The translations under genes were made by a program, and so were the position numbers. From Zhongshania antarctica (GTDB lineage: Bacteria; Pseudomonadota; Gammaproteobacteria; Pseudomonadales; Spongiibacteraceae): a stretch of 64,000 nt of DNA. The notes under the pieces were generated by a model. It was given only the letters and a program-made list of their open reading frames with translations, was not told the origin of the DNA and made no database searches. Of this stretch, positions 46,909 to 54,724 are shown in pieces. Numbering within the stretch: position 1 is the first letter of the stretch; the number at the start of each line of letters is the position of its first letter. The stretch is taken from assembly GCF_014202945.1 (NCBI RefSeq), contig NZ_JACHHW010000001.1:310001-374000 (forward strand). Direction: 5' to 3'.

Positions 46909-47586
46909 TCAGCGATCCAGACCGGTCAGTTTAATTCCGGCGTGACACTTATACTGCTTATTGATAAAAATGAGCAGCGAGGTCATCGCCTCCACTGCCG
47001 CCGCGTTGGCGATACTGCCGGCATGAAAGCCACGCAAGCCAACGGCTTCAACCAATTCAATTACCGCCGCGCGGGCCTCTTTATTATCACCGCAGACGAG
47101 AACATCGCATTCCATGCCCTGACCATCTTGCAGGTGCACCGCAGCAACATTCTGAAATGCCGACACCACATTGACCCCTTCACCCAGTAAATTTTGTGCA
47201 ATTTGACCAGCGGAGCCCTCTGCCGGCAGCTGCACTCTCGCCACTTTCGGCGGCACGAGCGGCACGGTAACATCAATTAGAATTTTACCTTGCAGGGCCT
47301 CTTTAACACTTAATAAGGTGCTCGCGTGGTGAGCAAATGGCACGGTGAGGGCGGCAATATCTGCTGCATTCGCCGCAGCGATATTATCCATCGCAAGTAC
47401 CTGAACCTGGCCAGCGCCACGCTCCTGCATAAGGGCGCGCAAATCTGCCGCGGCTTCCTCGGCCTTTTCTTGGCTGCGGGAACCAATAATAATTTGGTAG
47501 CCCGCCTCCGCCCAGCGCCGAGCCAAGCCTGTTCCCAAGCCTCCGGTTCCACCTAAAATCGCAACAACTGGTTTGATCTCGCTCAT
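46909..47586 (-). CDS. npdG: NADPH-dependent F420 reductase
   Basis: 225 residues from the ATG at 47586 (AAGGTG upstream). The Rossmann motif AILGGTGGLGTGLARRWAEA and the NADP-phosphate contact residues in IIIGSRSQEKAEEAA mark the F420:NADPH oxidoreductase (Fno/NpdG) family; ILIDVTVPLVPP and the C-terminal NAAAVEAMTSLLIFIN match as well. It passes hydride between NADPH and F420, linking the cofactor to central metabolism. First gene of the F420 operon. Confidence 0.88.
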   Translation of the reverse strand: MSEIKPVVAILGGTGGLGTGLARRWAEAGYQIIIGSRSQEKAEEAAADLRALMQERGAGQVQVLAMDNIAAANAADIAALTVPFAHHASTLLSVKEALQGKILIDVTVPLVPPKVARVQLPAEGSAGQIAQNLLGEGVNVVSAFQNVAAVHLQDGQGMECDVLVCGDNKEARAAVIELVEAVGLRGFHAGSIANAAAVEAMTSLLIFINKQYKCHAGIKLTGLDR

Positions 47587-47951
47587 TATTGATACACCTT
47601 TATCGGTTGAATTCGCTCTCGACACGCTTTACTTATTCGATACCTTATCTAAATTACGGCCATAAACTAACAGCTTACAAGTCGCGACAACAACATCGAA
47701 GACCCTATCGCATTCTTACAATCTGTTAATCCTTAAAAAGCGCCCTAGCATTACGCTATTTTTCACTGCAGTGTATATCGCCTAGATATAGGTAAACATT
47801 GTCAAAAGAGTCTAACTTAGGTCAAAAACGGTCACTCTTAGCTATCATTAGGGTCTGCCAACTAGTCAATTTAGTGTATGAAAAAGTGTGACCGAGCACG
47901 TTACAATACGCTCTTCTCTAATAATTAAACAAAGTATTTCTTGGAGTTTGA
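47587..47951. other. Divergent promoter region, F420 operon / SDR
   Basis: 365 bases between npdG and the SDR gene. It holds the palindrome TATATC-gccta-GATATA (47774-47790), and near 47800-47850 two GTCAAAA boxes (GTCAAAAGAGTC and GTCAAAAACGGTC) about 20 bases apart, a possible binding site array. Promoters for both directions must lie here; none can be pinned down. Confidence 0.45.
47774..47790. promoter_or_regulatory. Palindrome in the F420/SDR divergent region
   Basis: TATATC and GATATA separated by five bases: a perfect 6+6 inverted repeat, suitable for a small dimeric regulator. About 185 bases from each start codon. Confidence 0.35.
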
Positions 47952-48725
47952 ATGCAGGCATCACTTGACTACAGCGGCAAAGTTGTCATTGTCACCGGCG
48001 GCGGCAAAGGTGTTGGCAAAGGCATTAGCGAGCGCTTTTTAAGCCTAGGCGCCACCGTCATTATTTGCGGTCGCACGGAGCCGGAGCAACTACCTCAAAT
48101 AGGCGAAAATACCGCCATTTTCAGCAGTGTAGACGTGCGCGATGTCGACGCTATTTTTAGCTTTGTCGAGCATGTCGCTGCGGCTCACAAGCGTATAGAT
48201 GTGCTGATCAACAATGCAGGCGGCGCGCCCGCCGCCGACGCGGCAACTGTTTCACCCCGATTTTCAGAGTCTATTATTCGTCTAAATTTGCTCGCCCCGT
48301 TAAACTTTTCCCAAGCCTGTAACGCAGTGATGCAACAGCAAGCCAGTGGTGGCGCGATCGTCAACATTGCCTCCGTGAGTGCAGTCAGACCTTCACCGGG
48401 CACAGCAGCCTACGGCGCCGCCAAAGCAGGCTTAGTCAGCCTTACCACCTCGCTCGCCGTAGAATGGGCGCCAAAAGTAAGAACAAACGCGATTATTGCC
48501 GGCTTAATTCGCACCGAGCAATCGCACTTACACTATGGCGATGAAGCGGGAATAGACGCCATAGCCAACACTATCCCCCTCGGCCGCTTAGCCCTGCCTC
48601 AAGATATTGGCGATGCCTGCGTGTTTCTAGCCAGCGATTTAGCAAGCTATATTAGCGGCTCAACACTGACAATTCACGGCGGCGGCGAAAAACCCGCATT
48701 TTTAGGCGCAGCAAACGTCGAGTAA
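47952..48725 (+). CDS. SDR family oxidoreductase
   Basis: 257 residues. It has the N-terminal cofactor motif TGGGKGVGKGISERF, the NNAGG structural motif, Ser in NIASVSAVRP and the catalytic YGAAKAGLVSLT. The sequence is like the NAD-dependent dehydrogenases of the FabG/short-chain alcohol group. An Arg in ICGRTEP suggests NADP(H) preference. Divergent from the F420 operon, so shared regulation is possible; substrate unknown, with steroid or CoA-ester steps as candidates given the neighbours. TTGGAG precedes the start. Confidence 0.82.
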   Translation: MQASLDYSGKVVIVTGGGKGVGKGISERFLSLGATVIICGRTEPEQLPQIGENTAIFSSVDVRDVDAIFSFVEHVAAAHKRIDVLINNAGGAPAADAATVSPRFSESIIRLNLLAPLNFSQACNAVMQQQASGGAIVNIASVSAVRPSPGTAAYGAAKAGLVSLTTSLAVEWAPKVRTNAIIAGLIRTEQSHLHYGDEAGIDAIANTIPLGRLALPQDIGDACVFLASDLASYISGSTLTIHGGGEKPAFLGAANVE

Positions 48726-48969
48726 ATAGACATTGCGCCGGCGCCCTTGAACAGGTGACCGGCGCCAACCATCACGCGACTCAAGCTCAGCCACACAGCG
48801 TCGCCTACACACGCTTAATTACGGTAACTAGCTATACCCCCCTCGGTTAGCTCTAATAATCATCTACCGCTAAATCCTCTAGATTAAAACCCAAGATGAG
48901 ATACACGCTTTTCAATCTCTCTTTATCCATTGCTTTTTGGCATCAATACGCGACCGTGAGGCGCTAGCC

Positions 48970-49437
48970 ATGACACCGCATCAAATCAACTGTATTCAAA
49001 AAAGTTTTCGCACTATAAATGCCGTCAGCCGCCCCTTTGCCCGGCTTTATTACTTGCGCCTATTTCAATTATCCCCTGAGTTAAAGCGACATATTAATAG
49101 CCAAGCCGACTACAAAGGCCGAAAATTTGTCGCCCTGCTCGGTACCGCTGTTCGCTCGCTCAACAATATTGACGGTTTAAAAGTGGTTGTCAGCAGCCTA
49201 GGTCGGCGTTATACCGCTCAAGGCTTGCATGATCACCACTTCGCGTTAATGAATCAGGCTTTACTTGAAACACTGAAAATGGCATTAGGTGATGAATTTT
49301 CCGGCGACGTTGCCGCCGCCTGGGCTGCCGGCGGCGCACTGCTACTGGAAACGCTCAGCGAGTCCGCAGCAAAAACCACCTTAGAACACTGCCCCTGGGG
49401 TAAGGAAATTCCTACTGCCTTAGCCGTGGTGACCTAA
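48970..49437 (+). CDS. Single-domain globin
   Basis: 155 residues from the ATG at 48970. Globin features: the N-terminal MTPHQINCIQKSFRTI helix, the B10 region with Tyr in FARLYYLRLF, the CD and E helices, and the proximal histidine in LHDHHFALMNQALLETL. The C-terminal helices follow. No FAD/NAD reductase domain is fused, so it is the haemoglobin (Vitreoscilla-type) form, perhaps for nitric oxide or oxygen handling. An upstream extension of 11 codons is possible but less likely. Confidence 0.78.
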   Translation: MTPHQINCIQKSFRTINAVSRPFARLYYLRLFQLSPELKRHINSQADYKGRKFVALLGTAVRSLNNIDGLKVVVSSLGRRYTAQGLHDHHFALMNQALLETLKMALGDEFSGDVAAAWAAGGALLLETLSESAAKTTLEHCPWGKEIPTALAVVT

Positions 49438-49459
49438 CCACAACAATTAGGCCACAGAT

Positions 49460-49484
49460 AAAAAAGGCGCCACAAGGGCACCTT
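49460..49484 (-). terminator. Terminator of pyk
   Basis: On the minus strand, stem AAGGTGCC/GGCGCCTT (one G-U pair) with a 5-base loop is followed by TTTTTT. Confidence 0.78.
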
Positions 49485-49503
49485 AATTCGCTACCCGCTG
49501 GTG

Positions 49504-50925
49504 CTAGGCAACTCTGACAATCTTCAAGGTATTGGTGTGACCGTCAACACCCACCTCATCTCCGGTAGTGCCAAGAATTAAATCACCGCTTTCAACATGG
49601 CCTCGCGCCTGAATTTTTTCAACACAGCTCATAATTTCAATGCCCACCGCCGGACTGGATATCGCATAGACACCACGATACAAGCTCACGCGATTACAGG
49701 TTGTTGGGTTGCGACTGAAAGCGAAAATAGGAATTCCCGAGGTTAACCGCGACATCAGCAAAACCGTGCGTCCAGTTTCTGTCATTGACACAATTGCCTT
49801 TACACCAACCTGATGGTTTGCTGCATAAACAGCGCTCATTGCCACGGTTTCTTCTACAGACTCAAATTTACGCTCAATTCGATAACTTGATTTCCTCGCC
49901 GAAGGATACAATTCCGCGCCTTCGCAATTGCGCGCCATTGCCTTAACCGTCTCCACCGGATACATACCGGAGGCCGTTTCTGCCGACAGCATAACAGCGT
50001 CTGTTCCGTCCAATACTGCATTAGCAACGTCAAACACCTCAGCGCGGGTTGGGACTGGGCAACTAATCATAGACTCCATCATCTGCGTCGCAGTAATCAC
50101 CGGCCGATTCAAAACCCTCGCCCGCTTGATAATGTGCTTTTGCAAACCAATTAAACTGGCGTCACCAATTTCTACGCCCAAATCACCCCGTGCCACCATT
50201 ACGCCGTCACAGGCGCGAATCAACTCATCGAGGTGTTCGTCATTAGCCACCGCTTCGGCGCGTTCGATTTTGCCAATAATATGGGCAAAGCACCCCGCCG
50301 CTTCAAGCTTTTGACGGGCATCAATAATATCTGCTGCACTACTGGGAAATGACACCGCAATAAAATCGAGGCCGATATCAGCCGCAAGTTTAATGTCTTC
50401 CATATCTTTGTCGGTCAGCGCGGGTGCCGACAGGCCGCCGCCCAAACGGTTAATCCCTTTACGGGAATGCAGTTTGCCTGCACTTTCAGAGCGGCAATGT
50501 ACTTTTTCGCCAACGACCCGATCTACCAGTAAACGCAAGCGGCCATCGTCTAGCAGCAGCGTATCGCCCGCCGTCACCGAGCGCGCCAACGGTTCGTAAT
50601 CGACACCGAGGTGATATTCACCGCCCTCACCGTCGGCCAGTTCGGTATCCAAAATTACTTCCGTGCCTTTTTTCAGCTCGACAGGATCAACGGCTAATTT
50701 GCGAAGTCGAATTTTCGGGCCTTGCAAATCACCCAATATTCCCACAAAGCATTTGGCCTCTTCTGCCAATTCACGAATTAACAGCGCCCGCGCGCGATGC
50801 TCATCGCCATTGCCGTGGGAAAAATTCAACCGAAACACATTCACCCCGGCGCTAATCATCTCAGCAAGCACTTCGCGAGAGTCACAAGCGGGTCCGACCG
50901 TGGCCACAATTTTAGTACGACGCAT
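49504..50925 (-). CDS. pyk: Pyruvate kinase
   Basis: 473 residues. Signatures: TKIVATVGPACDSREVL at the N-terminus, the nucleotide/Mg site in LNFSHGNGDEH, VARGDLGVEIGDA, the potassium-dependent ITATQMMESM motif, and a C-terminal allosteric domain with ISMTETGRT-type turns (IVSMTETGRTVLLM). The length and ordering fit PykA/PykF; the gene is alone. It converts phosphoenolpyruvate and ADP to pyruvate and ATP. Confidence 0.95.
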   Translation of the reverse strand: MRRTKIVATVGPACDSREVLAEMISAGVNVFRLNFSHGNGDEHRARALLIRELAEEAKCFVGILGDLQGPKIRLRKLAVDPVELKKGTEVILDTELADGEGGEYHLGVDYEPLARSVTAGDTLLLDDGRLRLLVDRVVGEKVHCRSESAGKLHSRKGINRLGGGLSAPALTDKDMEDIKLAADIGLDFIAVSFPSSAADIIDARQKLEAAGCFAHIIGKIERAEAVANDEHLDELIRACDGVMVARGDLGVEIGDASLIGLQKHIIKRARVLNRPVITATQMMESMISCPVPTRAEVFDVANAVLDGTDAVMLSAETASGMYPVETVKAMARNCEGAELYPSARKSSYRIERKFESVEETVAMSAVYAANHQVGVKAIVSMTETGRTVLLMSRLTSGIPIFAFSRNPTTCNRVSLYRGVYAISSPAVGIEIMSCVEKIQARGHVESGDLILGTTGDEVGVDGHTNTLKIVRVA

Positions 50926-51049
50926 GAAAACCGCTACCCTTTGAATAAATGGTGAGTTAAAGCCCTATGTTACACCCCTCACCCCGCTACAGCGACATAT
51001 CGCGCGATCAGTTTTAACAGCAAAGACCCGCAGTCATTTATTCAGACAT

Positions 51050-51074
51050 AAAAAAACCCGGCAATGCCGGGTTT
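51050..51074 (-). terminator. Terminator of the kshA-hsaC-hsaA unit
   Basis: Minus-strand stem AAACCCGGC/GCCGGGTTT with a three-base loop, followed by a run of T. It ends 21 bases after the hsaA stop. Confidence 0.88.
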
Positions 51075-51095
51075 CAAAACTAACTCATATCAGAC

Positions 51096-52280
51096 TTAGA
51101 TGAAGTAATCGCCGTTATCCATACCCAAGTCAACACCACCTAAATTACGCGCAAAGCTGGTGGGGTTATTGGCAACGTGCGCTCTAGCAGTGTGGATATC
51201 TAAAAATCGCTGCTGAATCTCACTACCCAGAAATACTGACTGACCGCCAGCAACTTCAAACAAGGAGTCGACAATCGCAATACTTTTACTAATCACTACA
51301 GAGGCGTGGTAGCGGTAACGCACCCGATCTTCCACCGGCACCGGCTGTCCAGCTTCGGCCAAGGCCATCATCGCATCGAAGTTGCGGAATAACAGCGCTT
51401 CCATTTCGTCGATGCCATTCACCGCTGCGGCAATACGCTCTTGCACCTGAGTATCACCGGCGAGCTTAGTCGGGTCGCCACTGGCCTTGTTTAGTACCGC
51501 ATGCTTATACAGCCCAACCGCGGCCTTACAGGCGCCAATGGCTGGCGTGCAGACCACGCGGATAAAGGTTTGCGCCCAAGGCAATTGGTATAACGGCGCA
51601 GTGTTCACCGCCTGACCTGGATTCGTACAGGCAAAACCATCACTCTGCTTGTGGGTCATATAATCAGGAACAAAGGCGTCTTTCACCTCTATGTCATTAC
51701 TGCCCGTACCTTCTAAGCCCATCGACTGCCAGGTATCAATAATCTGATAATCACCTTTGGGAACAAGAAATGTACGGTAACCGTCGCCAGGAATTATTGC
51801 GCCCAGTAGCGCCCATGTGCAGTGATCGCTACCACTAGACCAGCCCCAGCGCCCGCTAAGCTTAAAGCCGCCGTCAACGACAGTGACCTTACCCATAGGG
51901 GCATAAGACGATGAAACTCGAGTATGAATATTATCGCCCCAAATAGCCTGCTGGGCACGATCATCCATCACCGCTATTTGAAACGCGTGCACGGCGATGA
52001 TACCGCCGGCCCAGGCTGTCGACATACAGGCTTCAGCGAGTGCAATTTGCATACGGAAAAAATCTTGGGGAGACAATTCCAAACCGCCGTAACGCTTTGG
52101 CTGTAAAGCCAAGAAAAAACCAAGCTCTTGTAACTCATCAATTGAGGCCTGCGGCACTTTACGCAGCGCTTTAGTCTCTGCCGCCCGCTCGCGCAAACGC
52201 GGTTGCATTGCGGTTATAGCAGCCATCATCTCGGCAACGATTGAGCTCTTGGCTGCGTCTTTAGCTTGCGCTTCGCCCAT
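51096..52280 (-). CDS. hsaA: 3-HSA hydroxylase oxygenase subunit (HsaA-like)
   Basis: 394 residues in the acyl-CoA-dehydrogenase-like flavin monooxygenase group. Features: the helical N-terminus (KALRKVPQASIDELQELGFF), GRWGWSSGSDHCTWALLGA (flavin-side strand), SMGLEGTGSNDIEV and the C-terminal HTARAHVANNP. HsaA hydroxylates the phenolic A-ring of the 3-HSA steroid intermediate using reduced flavin from HsaB. No flavin reductase gene is in this window. It is last of the kshA-hsaC-hsaA minus-strand group, 71 bases after hsaC. Confidence 0.85.
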   Translation of the reverse strand: MGEAQAKDAAKSSIVAEMMAAITAMQPRLRERAAETKALRKVPQASIDELQELGFFLALQPKRYGGLELSPQDFFRMQIALAEACMSTAWAGGIIAVHAFQIAVMDDRAQQAIWGDNIHTRVSSSYAPMGKVTVVDGGFKLSGRWGWSSGSDHCTWALLGAIIPGDGYRTFLVPKGDYQIIDTWQSMGLEGTGSNDIEVKDAFVPDYMTHKQSDGFACTNPGQAVNTAPLYQLPWAQTFIRVVCTPAIGACKAAVGLYKHAVLNKASGDPTKLAGDTQVQERIAAAVNGIDEMEALLFRNFDAMMALAEAGQPVPVEDRVRYRYHASVVISKSIAIVDSLFEVAGGQSVFLGSEIQQRFLDIHTARAHVANNPTSFARNLGGVDLGMDNGDYFI

Positions 52281-52351
52281 ACTGTATCTCCTGTCATTAT
52301 CTTCAATTGCACCATAGGGTGCTGCTTTCGCTAGGCCTTAATACTCGTGGT

Positions 52352-53260
52352 TTAAGCGTCGGGCATATTAAATTTGTGGCCCCACAAACTCGGCAAGCTC
52401 GTTACCGTTGGGGTAAACCCATCCCAATTCATTTGCAGACCGTCGGTGCCGAATTCCATTGCAAACCCAGCAGGCGTCGCCATATAAAAGGACAGCATAT
52501 TGTCATTGGTGTGTCGGCCTAAGGTAGACACTACCGGTATGCCCGCCGCTTCGACGCGATCAAGGCAATAACCAACTTCATCTACTTCTGTGACTTCCAG
52601 CATCAAATGCACACAACCAACCGGGTTCGCCGCGTCTTCATATAGCGCTAAGCTGTGGTGACGCGGATTATTAACATGCATAAAATTCAAGCCTTGACCC
52701 GGATCATTGGGATCAGGCGAAAAGTGAAAATGCATGTAATCGCTGTCGCCAAAACCCAAAACGTCGGTGTAAAAAGCGTGAGTCTCAGCCAGCTTGGACG
52801 CTGGCAATACGGCATGACCAAAGCCCATATCACCGTTAAATCCGGTTTCAAAGCCAGAGATCCCCTGTGGCGAAATAAACTTACCGTAATCCAGCTCGCC
52901 ACCCCAATACAACTCTAGCTCGTTGCCGGACGGATCTTGCAACTGAATTAAACCACGCACGCGACGCGATTTAGCACGGGCGGCAGATCCTTCAGTAAAT
53001 TCAATACCCGCGGCCTGTAATTCTTCTTTCGCTTGTTTAAAGCCGGCTTCGTCGGCCAATTCCCAACCGCAATAACGAAGTCGGTTTTGCTCAGCTTTCA
53101 CTATGGCAAAACGATAAGGCCGCTGATCCATCTTAAGGTAGACGCTACCGTCGTCACTCGGCACGTTCATCAACCCCAGTATATTTGTACCGTAATCCTG
53201 CCATTCCGACGGATTAGTCGATTCAATAACAACATAACCTAAGCTGCGAACATCCATCAT
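52352..53260 (-). CDS. hsaC: Extradiol ring-cleavage dioxygenase HsaC-like
   Basis: 302 residues with the two VOC domains of type I extradiol dioxygenases. The ferrous iron ligands are His149 (GFGHAVLP), His218 (GCVHLMLEV) and Glu269 (GFAMEFGT), and HHSLAL carries the conserved catalytic histidine. The sequence fits BphC/HsaC, which opens the catechol made by HsaA (4,9-DHSA) between C4 and C5. It stands between kshA and hsaA, so the steroid role is well supported by context. An ATG pair at 53260 and 53257 leaves the exact start open by one residue. Confidence 0.85.
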   Translation of the reverse strand: MMDVRSLGYVVIESTNPSEWQDYGTNILGLMNVPSDDGSVYLKMDQRPYRFAIVKAEQNRLRYCGWELADEAGFKQAKEELQAAGIEFTEGSAARAKSRRVRGLIQLQDPSGNELELYWGGELDYGKFISPQGISGFETGFNGDMGFGHAVLPASKLAETHAFYTDVLGFGDSDYMHFHFSPDPNDPGQGLNFMHVNNPRHHSLALYEDAANPVGCVHLMLEVTEVDEVGYCLDRVEAAGIPVVSTLGRHTNDNMLSFYMATPAGFAMEFGTDGLQMNWDGFTPTVTSLPSLWGHKFNMPDA

Positions 53261-53297
53261 TTATTCCTTTATTATCAAAGCTGGCAAGCCACGCTGT

Positions 53298-54362
53298 TTA
53301 GGTATTGCGCAACGCGTAATCCACCACATATTCACGACGCTCGGCAAATACTTCCGGCACGTCAGCAACATTGACGTAAAACTGTTGATACCACTGACGT
53401 AGGCGATTTATCGGGCCATCACCATCACACAGCACCGGATTGTCCACCCGCGTTTTGGTATGCCATATATGGACATCTTGGAAGAAAGCTGTGCGATTTT
53501 GCTCGGTATACTGGCGCGCCATTTCATTATTTTGCTCATCGCTCATGCCCGCAATTTTCTTCACGGCAACGCCAAAACGCAGATCAAAACTATTCAGATC
53601 AATCGGCACATGCGTCACTAACAAACGTGACGCAACTTCCATACCCTCGACCTGCCCGGTCATATACGTGTTCATATACGCGGGGCCGTGGTAAGTCGCT
53701 TCTGACTTCAGCTCGCCATCTTCAGCCAGCAATTCAGAGCCACCGGTTAACTGCTGGCAGTAGGTGTGCTTATGAACAATATTTTTAAATTCTTTAATTG
53801 GCGCACCATGTATTGGACCAAAATGTGCGACGTCAGCCATATTGTCAATTAGCTCACGTGCATTGGTATTGATGCTCATTACATCCATTTGCCAAATTGT
53901 CCACTCATCACTGAATACGTCATCTATGCGCGGTGGGCGCTGCTCTTCTATCGGCGGATTCCCTTCTGGATCAAACCACACAAACAATAGGTGATTTTCT
54001 TCCAAGGTGGGGTATGAGCGAATTACTGCCTTGGCCGGTATACGCTTAGCGTAAGGAATATCATCGCACACGCCGTCGGCACCCCAGCGCCAAGCGTGGA
54101 ATGGGCAGCGGATCGAGTTACCCTCGACACAACCTTCGCTTAGGTCTGCTCCCATATGCGGGCAATATCCGTCAAGTACATGCATTTCGCCATCTTCACC
54201 GCGATAGGCAACCAAGCGCGTGCCAAAATAGTTGAGCTTAACGGGTGTGCTGGTATATTCACTGGCCAAGCCGAGGCAATACCAACCACGCGCATAGCGG
54301 TCAGGTAATTCTGCCGCTTCAATTATATGCGGCTGACGCGACACTGGCGCTGGCTGACTCAT
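53298..54362 (-). CDS. kshA: 3-ketosteroid 9-alpha-monooxygenase oxygenase (KshA-like)
   Basis: 354 residues. Rieske 2Fe-2S ligands are Cys67, His69, Cys86 and His89 (CPHMGADLSEGC...CPFHAW). The mononuclear iron site has His180 and His185 in NMADVAHFGPIHGAP and Asp296 in FFQDVHIW. These positions match KshA, which hydroxylates C9 of 3-ketosteroids and thereby opens ring B. The partner reductase KshB is not in the window. First gene of the steroid group; a 15-base palindrome lies 45 bases upstream. Confidence 0.86.
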   Translation of the reverse strand: MSQPAPVSRQPHIIEAAELPDRYARGWYCLGLASEYTSTPVKLNYFGTRLVAYRGEDGEMHVLDGYCPHMGADLSEGCVEGNSIRCPFHAWRWGADGVCDDIPYAKRIPAKAVIRSYPTLEENHLLFVWFDPEGNPPIEEQRPPRIDDVFSDEWTIWQMDVMSINTNARELIDNMADVAHFGPIHGAPIKEFKNIVHKHTYCQQLTGGSELLAEDGELKSEATYHGPAYMNTYMTGQVEGMEVASRLLVTHVPIDLNSFDLRFGVAVKKIAGMSDEQNNEMARQYTEQNRTAFFQDVHIWHTKTRVDNPVLCDGDGPINRLRQWYQQFYVNVADVPEVFAERREYVVDYALRNT

Positions 54363-54660
54363 GGTAATTCTCCTGATTAAACTCTGATCGCAATGGACTT
54401 AGCATGGTGAAAAATTTTCACACATGCCCCCACGGCGCACCATCCTCCGTTTAGACGACCTGAAAAATCACTGTAATCATCTGTTTTTTATAATTATTTT
54501 TAAAATAAATCGCCGCTAAATAAAAATGTTTAGACTCCCCCAGCGAAACAGCTCACCCCGCGACGAATACCCGAGCACTCCCTAGCGCTGCACCTTCACT
54601 TTATCGAGCATTATTCACACACATTGACCATTGCAGCAAAATAGTCCAAACGCCAGATAC
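54363..54660. other. Region upstream of kshA
   Basis: About 300 bases with no coding frame. It contains a perfect palindrome near the kshA end, an AT-rich run at about 54480-54535 suited to a promoter, and short inverted repeats. No regulator gene is adjacent. Confidence 0.45.
54407..54421 (-). promoter_or_regulatory. Candidate operator of the steroid genes
   Basis: GTGAAAA-A-TTTTCAC, a perfect 15-base palindrome 45 bases before the kshA start, well placed for repression by a TetR-type regulator such as those controlling steroid genes in other bacteria. The regulator is not in the window. Confidence 0.5.
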
Positions 54661-54688
54661 AAAAAAGCCCTCACATGAGGGCTTTTTT
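54661..54688. terminator. Bidirectional terminator after glnN
   Basis: AAAAAAGCCCTCA-ca-TGAGGGCTTTTTT: a 13-bp stem with T- and A-runs on both sides, giving termination in both directions. It lies 37 bases after the glutamine synthetase stop. Confidence 0.88.
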
Positions 54689-54724
54689 GTCAGTGTAAAA
54701 CCGTCACTGCAGTGACGGAAACAC

